Source: Dactylonectria macrodidyma (Eukaryota > Ascomycota > Sordariomycetes > Hypocreales > Nectriaceae). Taken from it: a stretch of 64,000 nt of DNA. Under the pieces are notes generated by a model that was not told where the DNA came from, did no database searches, and saw nothing but the letters and a program-made list of their open reading frames with translations. The translations under genes were made by a program, and so were the position numbers. Of this stretch, positions 13,211 to 23,802 are shown piece by piece (position 1 is the first letter of the stretch; every line of letters begins with the position of its first letter). The DNA is taken from the NCBI GenBank assembly GCA_020744425.1, contig JAGMUV010000023.1, forward strand, positions 1,149,915-1,213,914, written 5' to 3'.

Positions 13211-14041
13211 TCAAATTCTTCCATTGGGGACCGGCTTTGCAAGAACATCGGCAGCGGTTGTTTCCGCAAGGACAGTAGCATACGAGCCAAACTGTACATG
13301 AACAGTCCGCTGTGGCTTAGGATCCCAGCAGAAAAATCGCCCAGCGGAACGCATCGCCTCTAGATCCACCACAATGAATGATTCAACGGGCATGATGGTC
13401 TCAGTCCAGAACAAGAGGTAGAGACTGTCCCGTAGCTTCAACATCTTGCACGGCTCCGCATCAGCGAGACCCTTTTCGGTGCCGCTGAGACAGTGCCAGA
13501 GGAAGGTTCCTTTGTTTAAATAGACGTGCTCGTAGGCGTCGCGAGGGGTGTATCGGTACAAAACGTGCTTGCCGATGAGCTCCTCGGTGGGTTGGTAAGG
13601 ATCGACGGCGCCACGCTGGTCCTCGATGGCGTTGAAGAACTTGGTCCATGTTCTGCGCTCCTTGCCTTGGTCGCTGAAGCCCGAAACGCCCACGACTGCT
13701 TGGCCCGTGATGACGTCAAGGACCAGGCTGACCTGTTCATTATAATCGGGCTTGTAGAAATCCACGAAAAAAATGTCCGACCGCACTTCGTAAGCCTTGT
13801 ACTGGGCATTCCCAGACAACCCGGTTTGGTCTCCCCCTTCGAGCACCTTCCAGTCAAGGGTTTCCCCATCGACAAAGTGATGGGAAATTTTAAAGCCGTT
13901 GTCAAAAAAGTGCTGGAACCTTTTGCCATGGAGCATGGAAGATTGGGGCATCAAGTGTTCGCTATACCCAGCAGCGAGCTCCTCGAGGGTGGGCCAGTTT
14001 GAGACGGGAACAAAGCCAGGTGTTTCAGTTGGAGTGGCCAT
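13211..14041 (-). CDS. MoaF-like (lipocalin-fold) protein
   Basis: Single-exon gene of 276 residues. The sequence resembles MoaF-domain proteins: an N-terminal half with FDNGFKISHHF, an acidic FFVDFYKPDYNEQVSLVLD strand pair and the VGVSGF stretch, then a C-terminal half with LYRYTP..EHVYLN, FLWHCLSG and ESFIVVDLE. MoaF was named from a bacterial molybdenum operon, but fungal homologues are often enzymes or accessory proteins in small-molecule pathways, so no specific reaction is claimed. The start is the only ATG giving the complete N-terminus, and a TATA-like box lies about 95 bp upstream. No membrane segment or signal peptide is seen. Family assignment is from memory of sequence style and is moderately secure. 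Confidence 0.68.
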   Translation of the reverse strand: MATPTETPGFVPVSNWPTLEELAAGYSEHLMPQSSMLHGKRFQHFFDNGFKISHHFVDGETLDWKVLEGGDQTGLSGNAQYKAYEVRSDIFFVDFYKPDYNEQVSLVLDVITGQAVVGVSGFSDQGKERRTWTKFFNAIEDQRGAVDPYQPTEELIGKHVLYRYTPRDAYEHVYLNKGTFLWHCLSGTEKGLADAEPCKMLKLRDSLYLLFWTETIMPVESFIVVDLEAMRSAGRFFCWDPKPQRTVHVQFGSYATVLAETTAADVLAKPVPNGRI

Positions 14042-14133
14042 TGTAAAGAGTTGAGAATAAGATAAACTGCTAGAATCTGGAAACAGAAGTGGTAATTCTT
14101 TTCATACATCGAGATCAAGATAACTCGTCCCCC

Positions 14134-14141
14134 TTTATATA
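14134..14141 (-). promoter_or_regulatory. TATA-like box of the MoaF-like gene
   Basis: TATATAAA on the minus strand, about 95 bp upstream of the ATG at 14041. Position and sequence fit a fungal core promoter; function is inferred. Confidence 0.45.
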
Positions 14142-14607
14142 TTACAAAACTGCGCCAAGCGTTTCTCACGACGTCCCCTCCTATCTGTCCAGTCTGGGAC
14201 TTAAACTGCTGCGGCTCGGGTTATTTTCCTGAAACTAGTTTAGCGCCCAGCGTCGGAAATTCGGAGTCTTAGCTGGCAGCGGATTAGAAGGTAAGCTGCT
14301 TACTAACTTCATCCTCAGCTCAGTTTTTGAAACTCTTCTTGTTTTTTAGTAAGCCATATTATTTAATATATGGCAACGTAGTGTGCATTTACTAGGCTAG
14401 GGTTCATTTATGTAAGCTAGTTACATGCCCTTGGGTCCTTGACTCAAGGTCACCACATCCCGCCTGGCAGCTCGGTCCTTCCAATCCTGTCCATATTAGT
14501 TAATTCATATCACAGGCTGGACCTGGGGTAAAGATCCACTATAGTAATTGCAGAAGCGCCACGCCGAACGTACTACAATCTCGAAACACAGCCCTTCCGA
14601 CGCTCAG

Positions 14608-14968
14608 TGTCACGGCGTGGCCGCGACCTGCATCAGGTCCCAGGAGGCGCCCCACATTTTCTTTGCACCTAGGAATGGGAGACCGTTTAATCCGGCCTTA
14701 ATCACTTCGTAATCGCTCCTGATTACCAGCAATTACGATTACTATAATAGTGATCACCCCGGATCACTAGGATATATATATATACTCATTAAGCACTTTC
14801 ATAAATAGATAGCTCGACAGCTATTAATATAACTTAGTTATATTGAATCTACTATTCTACCACTACTAGATGTGACCTACATTACTTACCTTAACGTCCT
14901 AATCTATTAGATCATATATACCACATCATGTGCCTACCTATAGCCCTCGGATAAGCCCAGCCGTCACA
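14608..14968 (+). repeat. Solo LTR related to gypsy family 2, little affected by RIP
   Basis: 361 bp from TGTCACGGCGTGG to CCGTCACA. The right half aligns with the family 2 LTRs (AGCTATTAATATAACTTAG-like segment at about 14820, ATCTACTATTCTACCAC at about 14850, AAGCCCAGCCGTCACA at the end) but retains many G and C bases. It contains a TATATATA box near 14772. The flanks (CTCAG and GTTGT) do not form a target duplication. It sits within the gene island between the MoaF-like gene and the pseudogene at 15251. Confidence 0.75.
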
Positions 14969-15250
14969 GTTGTTAGCAAGTAAGGTAAGTGGAATACCTC
15001 TCGATCTTATCTGTCTAGATGTTATCGTACTTAAAAAGCTGGCAATAACTAGGCTTATTAAAAAGATTAGAAAATCTACTTTAATTCTTAATTAGTTATA
15101 TCTCCTCTATAGTATTTTATCGGATCCTGAATACTCTTTTCTTCGCTTTTAAGAAGAGGTTAGAAGATGTAAAGAAGATAAATCAAAATCAAAATCAACG
15201 TTCCTACTATTATATCAATAGTTTCAGAGTCCGGGTGCCTCCCTTGAACA

Positions 15251-17350
15251 TTACATGCACAGCCTAGGATGAAAGACAAGACAAAATAATATGATCTTCT
15301 GTCTGGTCTTGGTGGGCGTCTCTGGCTCTGACATTGCCTTGCCCCTTTCTTCCCTGTTTGGCGGACCTTCTAACACTGTCTCATCCTTTGGGGACAGGTC
15401 CGTCTCACCAGATGGACTCTGGAGCTCTGTTTGGTGGCCTTGGCTTGTAGTTTTGGTTTCGGTTCTAGGCCGTACTGGAGAGTCGCCGGTTTGGGCTGAC
15501 TCGCTTGGCTCTACAGCAATAGCTCTAAGTTCGCATACCGCTTGGGGATCCGCTTGTGCTGCGCCTTGAATTGGAATGGCAGTGTCAGACCTGGGCGAAA
15601 CTGGCTGATAGGGCATTTTCCCCGGGTATATGACATATTCGAATGGTTCGCGGGGCCCCTTTGCTCCCGTGATTGCAGTTGAGGTAGTAGTGTCTTTCGG
15701 TTCCGCAATCTTTTTGGATTCAAGTCCCTCCTCCCGTCCATGTGGCTTGGTCGCCAAGGGAATCTCGGCCGTTTCCTGGATGGGTGATGACGGCTTGGAG
15801 TTGTTGGCGGGGGAAACCTAGGGAGGTGGAATTGTTGGCTTTTCATGCTGTTCTCCATCGCCGACTGGTTCTCGCTCAATGGCATCAAGACAAGACCGCG
15901 CGACCTGAGATAGCTGGGGTTCGCTCCTTTGGGGATGATCCGTGTCTGATGGTCGAGGGCCAGACTTCTCGGTCAAGGAGTATGCAAAACCTGGTCTTTG
16001 TTGACGCTGGTCGTCGTGATAATGACCAAAGGAGCTGTTGTAGAACGATCCTCTGCCAAAGGACCTATTTCTAGATAACTCGTCCTCACAGATTCCGTAA
16101 TCAAAGCTCGCTGAACCAGCGGTCTGAGACAGAATCAGGTTCGGTCCTGACAGAACCTCTGTCGAATTGCCGATGACCGTAGTCTTGGCGGCCATCGGGC
16201 CAGTGATGTTCTTCGACAGAGTCATTGCCCAGTGGTTCTTCGCAACCCCGTTGCGCGAGGTACCAGCGCTGGAGGATTCCCTGATATAATACTCCACTGG
16301 GTCGGGGAGATATCTATCGTCTCGGAAATAGTGGTGGAACCAGCGGGAGTCGTTCCAATGCCAGCCATAACTATCGTCCTTGTGGTAACCTCCCCCACAG
16401 CCCATGCATACCGTCGGAGTTCCCTGGACATTTGGAACACCACCATTCTGAGCCTCGGCGGCGATCTTTTTGGAAGTTGAAGTCTGGGGAGGTGTCGGGA
16501 CTGTGCCCGACTGTTCAACGCTCTTCCCTAATGCGGATAAATCCTGGTAATGTAAAGGCAAGGAGCGAGGAGCATCTTGGGGGGGCGTGTGTCTTGACCT
16601 TGGCGCCTGCAACTGTTCCAACTTCTCGCCCTGCCAGCGTATCGTTTCAGTCTGACTCTTGATGGTTTCCTTTATCAGTTCCCTATAAGAGCCCTGTATT
16701 AGAATGGCTGCCGCGTACTGTCGTTGGCTTTCGGCTCGTCACTCACATGTCATCTTTCAGCTCTTTCGTCTCTGCCTGTGAGCTGAGCGGGTTCTTCTGG
16801 CTCTCTTGCAACAGCAGTTTTAATAGTTCGAACTAAGCGACGGCAAGGATTAGACTGAGAGTGCTCTTAATACTCTCCATCCTGGTAACCAGCCTACTAA
16901 AGTAATCCTTCTAGAGTAGCCATTTTATAGCTGTATATAGCCTAATCCTGCGCTTCTCATTTGCCTTTACCTAGTGGAGAGCAGACTTTAAGTATTTAAA
17001 GAGGCTATTAGCTTCAGCTCGGATCCCGACGAGGATACGATTAGATGAGAGGTAGATGAGTACGGGGAATTTTTTATGCTCTCTGTTGTGGTGGCGGAGC
17101 GAGATGATAAGGTACTTAACTGTCTGCATTAAGGCAAGGGCGCAGGTGGAGAAGGATTCCATTTCCTGTGTTGCGACGCTGACGTCTTAGGATATCTTAT
17201 ATAGTTCTGTTGCGAAAGTCTTTTTGTATTCGACGAGTTGGGCGAGGGCGATAATTTCAAGGCCACTTGTTGCTAGAACTTAGATGCAGATGAACATAGC
17301 AGAGGACACAAGCGGTGCTAAGACGCACCAGGCTGCCTTTATAGTGCTAA
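15251..17350 (-). pseudogene. Large fungal protein gene broken by CAG-to-TAG stops
   Basis: From high to low coordinates the minus strand reads as a helical N-terminal region (about 17350-16810, resembling fungal Helo-like/STAND-associated N-terminal domains: LAQLVEYKKTFATELYKIS, then a run to KSTLSLILAVA and LLKLLLQES). A low-complexity, proline- and serine-rich region follows (16621-15251) with a CMGCGGGYHKDDSYGW patch. The frame is interrupted by TAG codons after KSALH, after KWLL, after LILAVA and at 15818-15820 after PTIPPP. Each lies where a Gln CAG is plausible, and the frame resumes without shift on both sides. That pattern is CpA-to-TpA mutation rather than random decay. An intron probably separates 16625-16740 from the upstream part. 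The family assignment of the N-terminus is tentative; the broken state is clear. Confidence 0.55.
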
Positions 17351-18543
17351 GGAAACCCCCAATAGCGAACTGGTGTCAGCCTCACGGCTTAGAAACTGCC
17401 TAAAGATAGCATATAGAACAGCTGGTCATTGGATGGTTTCGAGAAGGCCCATTTTGAAAGCTTCCCGTTTAGAAACTAGCGCGCAGGAAGGGCTGAAAAT
17501 ACCACCTTTTGTCGAATGGGTAGGCTGAGTCGATACGAGGGGCAAGCCAATAATATGCAAGCCACTTGATACCAGACTTGCCTATCCCCAGAGCTCAGAC
17601 AGGGCGCTCTAAGAATGTGGCTATCCTTGACTTAACAATGTCTCTATGGTGAACAAGATCCCTTACATAGTCAACTGATGTCTCTTCAGCTACGAATATG
17701 CTTGAATACAGGTGCCAATCCTGTGGTGCCTGTGGTGGGAACCTGATGCTCACATTGCCCCGTACAACAATTCCTCCTTTTCAAACGCTAAGTATGATGG
17801 ATAGCATATGTTTGTGCCAGCTCACCCTGTCAATGACACAGCAAATCTTTGTGATTTTTCCAGAAATAATGGCCTGACACTTGGGGTGGTGCTGAACCCT
17901 CTGAGTATCTCCGACGCGAACCTATAGATCCTGGGATGTTGTTTCTCTGGGATAAAGGAGGTAAATGGAATTTCAACGCGAGATTGTCGAATATTGTCGG
18001 AAAGCTAGCGTGGCATTCAAATGACCCGATCGTGTGTATTCCGTGTGTGCGGCCGGGGGTTCTCCCAGCCTTGCCTCCTAAGTGTGCATATCAAGACTAA
18101 AGTAGGGCCTGAGGCATCTACAGATGAACCACGTAAACATTAAATTCAGACTTGGAGTTCATTATCGCATCATTAAACCATAGTGCGGAGTTAAGCGCCA
18201 GTAACTGCGATAAAATCTGCATAGTGCATACACATATGTGCGGAGTTATTACTCTCAAGGCCCAGATGCACTAGGGGGTGCTAGCAAGGGAGTTCAACAT
18301 TCCGACGGAGCCTCGGCAGAAACTTGATCGGACGTCGGTGTAATTAATAACCAGCACGGAAATAAGCGATCCCCTGGCATGTCCCTCGAGACTCAAATTG
18401 TACACTGCCTCTTTTTATAAAAGGCCGAGCTTTGTGACGTTTAGAGGTTAGGAACGCTTTCGCTAGACATCTATTTTCAATTTCGAACTCGTCAGCGATC
18501 TTAGAAGCGAGCTGTGCCAAAACACAACTCATCACAATCCACT
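17351..18543. other. Intergenic region before the flavin oxidoreductase
   Basis: About 1.2 kb without a supportable gene. Short frames here have no family resemblance. It should contain the promoter of the plus-strand oxidoreductase at 18544. Confidence 0.5.
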
Positions 18544-20008
18544 ATGACAGTGTCGAAATTGCACCTCGCACAGCCACTCACGCTCAAATGTGGCCTCACA
18601 TTACCGAATCGCCTTGTCAAGGCGGCAATGGCCGAGAACATGGCCGATAAGCTCGGTCTTCCAACCAAAGGCTTGTTGTCCTCGTATGAGCAGTGGGCTG
18701 ATGGAGAATGGGGCATGATTATCACAGGTTTGTAGATGAACAAATACCATAAAAACCAACTCCTACTGACCAGCGACATTCTAGGGAACGTCCAAGTGGA
18801 CCTGAGATATCTCGGCGGACCATCTGACGTTGCATTTAATGGCACAATTGGGCATAATAAACAGCTCGAGGCATGGAAGCCTTGGGCTGCTACATGTCGT
18901 CGCAACGGCACTCCTACCATTGTCCAGATCAATCACCCTGGAAGACAGTCTCCAGTTGGGGCTGGAACGCGTGGTTTCTTTGAGAAGAGCATTGCTCCTA
19001 GTGCTATCCCCATGGACTTCGGCGGGGGATTCCTCGCTTGCGCATTCAGCCACATGATCTTTGGAACACCCAAGGAAATGTCCACCCAGGAGATCAAGCA
19101 CGTTATCTCTCGGTTTGTAGATACTGCCCATCTGTCAGCAGAAGCAGGCTTCTCGGGAGCCGAATTACATGCTGCCCACGGGTACTTGCTGGCACAGTTC
19201 CTATCGAACAAGTCGAACAAGCGAACAGACGAATATGGTGGATCTCCAGCAGCCCGAACGAAAATTGTTTTGGACATCATCAGTGGGATCCGCGCTGTTG
19301 TCCCAAAAAGCTTTTGCCTTGGCATTAAGCTCAATTCGGTTGATCATCAATCCCCAACCGAGTTTAGTGATTGCATGGAACAGCTGAAGCTCATCACCGC
19401 CGCCGGAGTGGATTTCGTGGAAGTCAGTGGCGGAACCTACGAAAAACCAACAGTACGTCGTCTCCATTTTTGTGTCATTACTTCTAACCAAAGAAAATAT
19501 CTTGTGTTCTTTCTGGTTTGCTGACCAAGGCAGATGATGCTGGGTGTGACCGACATGAAAAACGAGAAATCAACTCGGACAAAAGCACGTGAAGCATTTT
19601 TCCTAGACTTCGCGGCTGCAGTTCGAAAAGAGATCCCCGATGTTCCCTTGATGGTGACGGGCGGCTTTCGTTCTCGACAAGGCATAGATGCCGCTATTGA
19701 AAACGGCGGATGCGAAATGGCTGGCATCGCTAGACCATCCGTTTTGAATCCTAAGCTACCTAAAAATGTTGTTCTGAGTCCGAAAACACAGGACCAGGAG
19801 GCGAAGTTGTACGCTCGGAGAATTCGTCAAACTTGGTTCGCTAGATTTGTTGGCGCGCAAGCAATCGGTGCTAGCGCTGAAACAGTGAGATTTTTCATTT
19901 TATTTTATCGCAAATCCCTTTCGTTTTCCGGGCCAAAGGTTGATGATTTGCTAATGAAATTCGCAGTCTTGGTACGGTGAACAGATTCGGAAAATGGCGA
20001 GATCTTAG
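18544..20008 (+). CDS. NADH:flavin oxidoreductase, Old Yellow Enzyme family (four exons)
   Basis: FMN-dependent TIM-barrel reductase that would reduce activated C=C bonds with NAD(P)H; the substrate is unknown. Proposed exons 18544-18727, 18785-19452, 19534-19884 and 19967-20008; introns of 57, 81 and 82 bp with GT..AG ends, the last with a CTAATG branch-like site. They sum to 1245 bp, 414 residues, normal for the family. The N-terminus [12 protein letters not shown], the INHPGRQ segment (QxxHxGRQ motif), [13 protein letters not shown] starting near residue 190 (active-site His pair), the DEYGGS motif that follows, and VTGGFRS and GIARPSV near the C-terminus are all diagnostic. ATG 18544 is chosen because it precedes the first conserved strand; ten codons of open frame upstream lack an ATG. 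Its neighbours are two further reductases on the other strand. Confidence 0.9.
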
Positions 20009-20843
20009 GTTATTTTACGGAAGGCAAGACGGTCATTGGAAGCATCATCAACTGAGAGGATGACTCTTGATGTGTTATTTTTTGAATGATAGACGTGACG
20101 GTTGTACCTATACTGTTTGATGGGGCCTAAGCTCAGCAATTGATCGCAATCCTAGCACGCCGTTTCGAGTTGAACTAATTTACTTGCCCAACGTGTTGTA
20201 TGGAAAAAAAAAAAAAATTTTTAATAAACCCGATATAGCACATAATTCCGTTTTTCTATCGAGCACGTTCACTACATAGAGTCAGATGGTTTGATAAGCC
20301 GTCGGTGTACCAGTATTGTTTGCTACATTGCCATCGACCGTCCGATCTTGTATCCTATTCGAACGGAAGTGTCCTTTTTGAAGGCAACACCTGAGTCGCG
20401 AGCAGGGAATCAGCGAACCAATAGGTAATTACCGAAGTACAGGTACATCCGTAGTCAATGGATGTAGGCAGCCATGATGCACTCGAATCGTACAATCTAA
20501 GCCGCCCCGTGGACCTAATCTATAATTAAACATCTCTTGTCTATACATTCCTCAGTTCCGGAGGTATACTATAATGTGCATTAAGTTTTCGAGCACGTGC
20601 CTATTCATTGTCTCTGCCACGAAAGGGGCTTGTCGCGTGGGGTGAGTGCGAAGGTATTCCCATACAACACTCAAGAGGGATGAATGCCACTCTCACATGG
20701 ACGTTACGTGGTGGTTTTTGTTTTCGGCTCCGCTTAATATTAACTCCAAATTGGATCCAGACATCTATAATAACTAACTATACAGGGATCTGCAAATATT
20801 CCATAACATGAACGTCTACAGAGCATCTTTGCCATATGGGAAT
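20009..20843. other. Intergenic region between convergent reductase genes
   Basis: Convergent 3' ends of the flavin oxidoreductase and the SDR. An A/T run lies at about 20203-20222. The frame at 20608-20811 shows no family features. Confidence 0.5.
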
Positions 20844-21776
20844 TCACAGCTCGATATGGTCTTGAAGCTCCTTCGAAGTCCAACTCCACAACTTCTGTCG
20901 CTGTTCCTCGTTCTCGCTCAGCTTTGACCCTTTACCAGTCACCCCAACCGGGTAGTAGAAGACACCACTCTTCGCTTCAGCACTAGTTGCTGCCCAAAGC
21001 TGGTTCAAAGCACCTTTGTCAACAGTTACAGAAGCCGCTTTCAAGCCCAGTGCAATGCCCTTACGAACAAGTCCGGGATAGCTGTCGAGCAACGGCCCGG
21101 TGAGATTTGTTAGGACAATGCCAGGATGCATACTGATGCACTTCAGCTCCCTGTGTCTCTCGGCAAAGGCAGCGGCGTAGTGGATGTTTGCAACTTTAGA
21201 AATACCATAGCGGTGCCTAGTTGCGATGTCGGGCATAGTAGTCTTCAGATCTTCGAGCTGATAGGTGTTTTTAGGTGCGGAATCCGACAGATTCGACGAG
21301 AGGAAAATGACGCGTACGTCATGGTTGATAGTAGCGGTATGCTTCAACGTTGGAAGCAGGAGTTGGGTAAAGAGAGCAGGGCCCATGTGGTTGGTTCCAA
21401 ACTGAATCTCATACCCTTCTTCCGTGAGGCCTTCTGGTGTCATCATGATCCCAGCATTGTTGATAAGGATATCGAGCCGATCGGATGCTTGGCGAAAGGT
21501 CCGGGCTGCAGCTTTAATGCTGTCGAACGAGGCGAGGTCCAGGCTAAGAAATGTGATCGGTGGGGCTTTGGGATTCAGTTCGTTGAGTTTCTTGACAGCT
21601 TCCTCTCCCTTTGCTTGAGATCGCGCCGCGAGATAGATGTGTGCCGGGCTGTGTTTTGACAGCTGCCGGATAGTCTCGAATCCTAGGCCAGCATTGCCTC
21701 CGGTTACGAGGACAACCTTCCCGGAGAGGTCAGGGATGTCCTTATCGGGGTTAAACAAGACGCCGGAGCAAGACAT
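20844..21776 (-). CDS. Short-chain dehydrogenase/reductase (retinol dehydrogenase/WWOX-like)
   Basis: NAD(P)-dependent oxidoreductase with a Rossmann fold, 310 residues in one exon. The cofactor motif TGGNAGLG is at residues 25-32, NNAG at 106-109, an active-site serine in FLSSN at about 157-161, and YGISK at 190-194 gives the catalytic Tyr and Lys. The Arg after the second strand (LAARSQAKG) favours NADP. The C-terminal region FYYPVGVTGKGS is typical of the fungal retinol dehydrogenase-like branch; the true substrate is unknown. A TATA-like TATATA lies about 105 bp upstream of the ATG. All key residues are present, so it is probably active. Confidence 0.92.
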   Translation of the reverse strand: MSCSGVLFNPDKDIPDLSGKVVLVTGGNAGLGFETIRQLSKHSPAHIYLAARSQAKGEEAVKKLNELNPKAPPITFLSLDLASFDSIKAAARTFRQASDRLDILINNAGIMMTPEGLTEEGYEIQFGTNHMGPALFTQLLLPTLKHTATINHDVRVIFLSSNLSDSAPKNTYQLEDLKTTMPDIATRHRYGISKVANIHYAAAFAERHRELKCISMHPGIVLTNLTGPLLDSYPGLVRKGIALGLKAASVTVDKGALNQLWAATSAEAKSGVFYYPVGVTGKGSKLSENEEQRQKLWSWTSKELQDHIEL

Positions 21777-22779
21777 GTTGTGCAGGAGTGGGTAAAAATA
21801 AGATTTCGTGATGTACTTGGGGGTAGAACGGAGGTTTGGTGCGAGAGATAGATTACGACGAGGTGCACAAGCTACTTCTATATATGTTTTTCCTCCGTTA
21901 AAATAAAAAAGAGGATTGACGCAAACGCAGTATTATACCTAACTACCGGCCCTCCCTGCGCCGGCTGCTGGAAAAATCGAAGAAAATGTCAACAGTGACG
22001 TATTCGCTGCAGATACACTCTGGCACAAAGTTAAGCCGACGGCCTAACACAAGGGCTCTCCTGCTCCGCGCCAAAACTCATCAAACCCAGAGTGGCAAGG
22101 AGAAAGCGGACGGTTGAGAGCCCCGAACAGTCTCGAATGGAGCTGAGGACTAGGTTATCGGTCCGGCCGTGAACCTTAGTGCACGGAAATAAGGGTCGTG
22201 AAGTCCGTCCACCGACATATCGCGCCCCAGCCGGGGCTCGAGTGGGCTTGAATGAGTGTGGAGTGACTTAAGTTAGGGTTGGCTAATCCCAATTCATTCA
22301 AGTCCGAGGACCCCACGATCGAGATTGGGCACAGCTTACATGGTGCTTTGTCCTTGTTGTTGGATACCGTACGATTAATTCGATGACAGGGATAGGGTTG
22401 AATATAGAGTGGATTCTAACTCTGATGACTGGTTGATTGCATTGATGTGGAGAGCCTCTGTCAGGTTCTGGGGGTGAAGATGCGAGCTGCCTTGTTTAAC
22501 TTCTCCACTGGGAACCTGGTCTTGTGGGCAGAACTTAAAGAACCTACTTGTGCCGGCAACCTTCGTACATATTATTAAGCCTATTATACTATTGTTTTAG
22601 ATATTACTTCTTTAGTTTATTTTTAATTATTCAACTTCTAGCACCTCTCTAAGTACATACTACTAAGGACCTTGATTTAAATAAAAACTAAATATATTTA
22701 AGATAAATTATTTAAAACAAAAACCTGAATAACTTTATTTCTTAGTATGCCACTGTAACTTATTAATACAACATTTCTT
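21777..22779. other. Intergenic region with an AT-rich block
   Basis: The first 780 bp are of ordinary composition and hold the SDR promoter. From about 22560 to 22779 the sequence becomes strongly AT-rich without coding potential, ending at the stop of the MDR gene. This may be a small RIP-affected repeat fragment, but no match to the other repeats in the window was seen. Confidence 0.45.
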
Positions 22780-23802
22780 TTAAACCTGTACTACCAATTT
22801 CAGTCCTGACACTCCTTTTCTCATCCTATTAACTGTAACTTCCACATACTCCAAACCATGTCCAACAATTTCTGGCTTTGGCATTGGTATAAATCTCTTC
22901 TTTTCCAAGGCTTCTGGCAAATACTGGTGAAAGATAACTTTACCAGTGGCAGAGTTCTGAAGGCCAAAACACCATGCTGCGCTCCCCTTTATACCTAAGG
23001 GTAACCCCGTGGGGAAAGATCCTTCCAAGGGTCGAACGCTAGTAATGAAACCGCCTCCAACCCGGTTTAAAATCTCCACGCATGGCTTGAGGCTGACAGG
23101 AAGTCCGACGCAGTCAAAGCAGCGAGGGGTGTGTGTGCCTTGCATCTCGCGCACGATATCTTCAATAACAGTTGAACTGTGGTAGTCAAACACAACTCTG
23201 GCACCAAGCCCCTTAACAAGTTTGAAGTTGTGTTTCGATGCTGTTGCGATGACGTCTAGCCCCGATGCTACCGCTAGCTGGACTGCGGAACAGCCAATTG
23301 ACGAGCTCCCGCCCCAGACCAGAATCTTCCCGCCAGTCGGTGTGGGGATGAGTCTAGGAAGAGAAACTCTCAGTGCATCCTCGCTGTACAATCCAGAAGC
23401 TGCTGTTCCAACTGACATTGGAATCACGGCTGCATCCGACATCGGTATACCCTCCCGTAGTTGGACTAGAAACTTGGCATCGATGGATGTATACAGTTGG
23501 AACCCCGCTCCATCAAGACACCCAGTTAGATATGACGTAGAAAGTCCCGCAACCTTTTGCCCTTTGCGGAAACCAGTTACGCCGTCGCCGATTTCGTAGA
23601 TCTCACCAGCGACATCGCTGCCAAGGATAGTAGGCCAGGATTTCACTTGAGCGCCACTATCGTGAACAAGATAATCCGCTGGGTTAATAGCCAACGCGAA
23701 GTTTTTGACCACAACGAAACCTGGTAAAGCTTGAGGCATCGGTGCGTGATTAACGATGATAGGGCCTGCCTTGGCAGTAGAGTAGGCGGCTTGATTGTCC
23801 AT
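22780..23802 (-). CDS. Zinc-independent MDR oxidoreductase (enoyl reductase/quinone reductase-like)
   Basis: Medium-chain dehydrogenase/reductase of 340 residues, single exon. The N-terminal GroES-like part has ALAINPADY (residues 37-44) and GSDVAGEI (61-68). The nucleotide-binding motif is WGGSSSIG at 163-170, followed by GLDVIATAS. The catalytic zinc ligands and the cysteine cluster of alcohol dehydrogenases are absent, placing it with quinone oxidoreductases and the trans-acting enoyl reductases of polyketide clusters (LovC-like). No polyketide synthase is present here, so a role in secondary metabolism is only a possibility. The ATG at 23802 gives a standard N-terminus. Confidence 0.88.
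   Translation of the reverse strand: MDNQAAYSTAKAGPIIVNHAPMPQALPGFVVVKNFALAINPADYLVHDSGAQVKSWPTILGSDVAGEIYEIGDGVTGFRKGQKVAGLSTSYLTGCLDGAGFQLYTSIDAKFLVQLREGIPMSDAAVIPMSVGTAASGLYSEDALRVSLPRLIPTPTGGKILVWGGSSSIGCSAVQLAVASGLDVIATASKHNFKLVKGLGARVVFDYHSSTVIEDIVREMQGTHTPRCFDCVGLPVSLKPCVEILNRVGGGFITSVRPLEGSFPTGLPLGIKGSAAWCFGLQNSATGKVIFHQYLPEALEKKRFIPMPKPEIVGHGLEYVEVTVNRMRKGVSGLKLVVQV

Noticed and set aside
14603..14973. Target-site duplication around the 14608 solo LTR
   Set aside because: CTCAG and GTTGT do not match, nor do shifted variants.
15291..15569. 92-residue plus-strand frame
   Set aside because: Antisense shadow of the proline/serine-rich part of the minus-strand pseudogene.
18514..18543. 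Upstream extension of the flavin oxidoreductase
   Set aside because: It would need a GTG start; the ATG at 18544 precedes the conserved region and fits fungal initiation.
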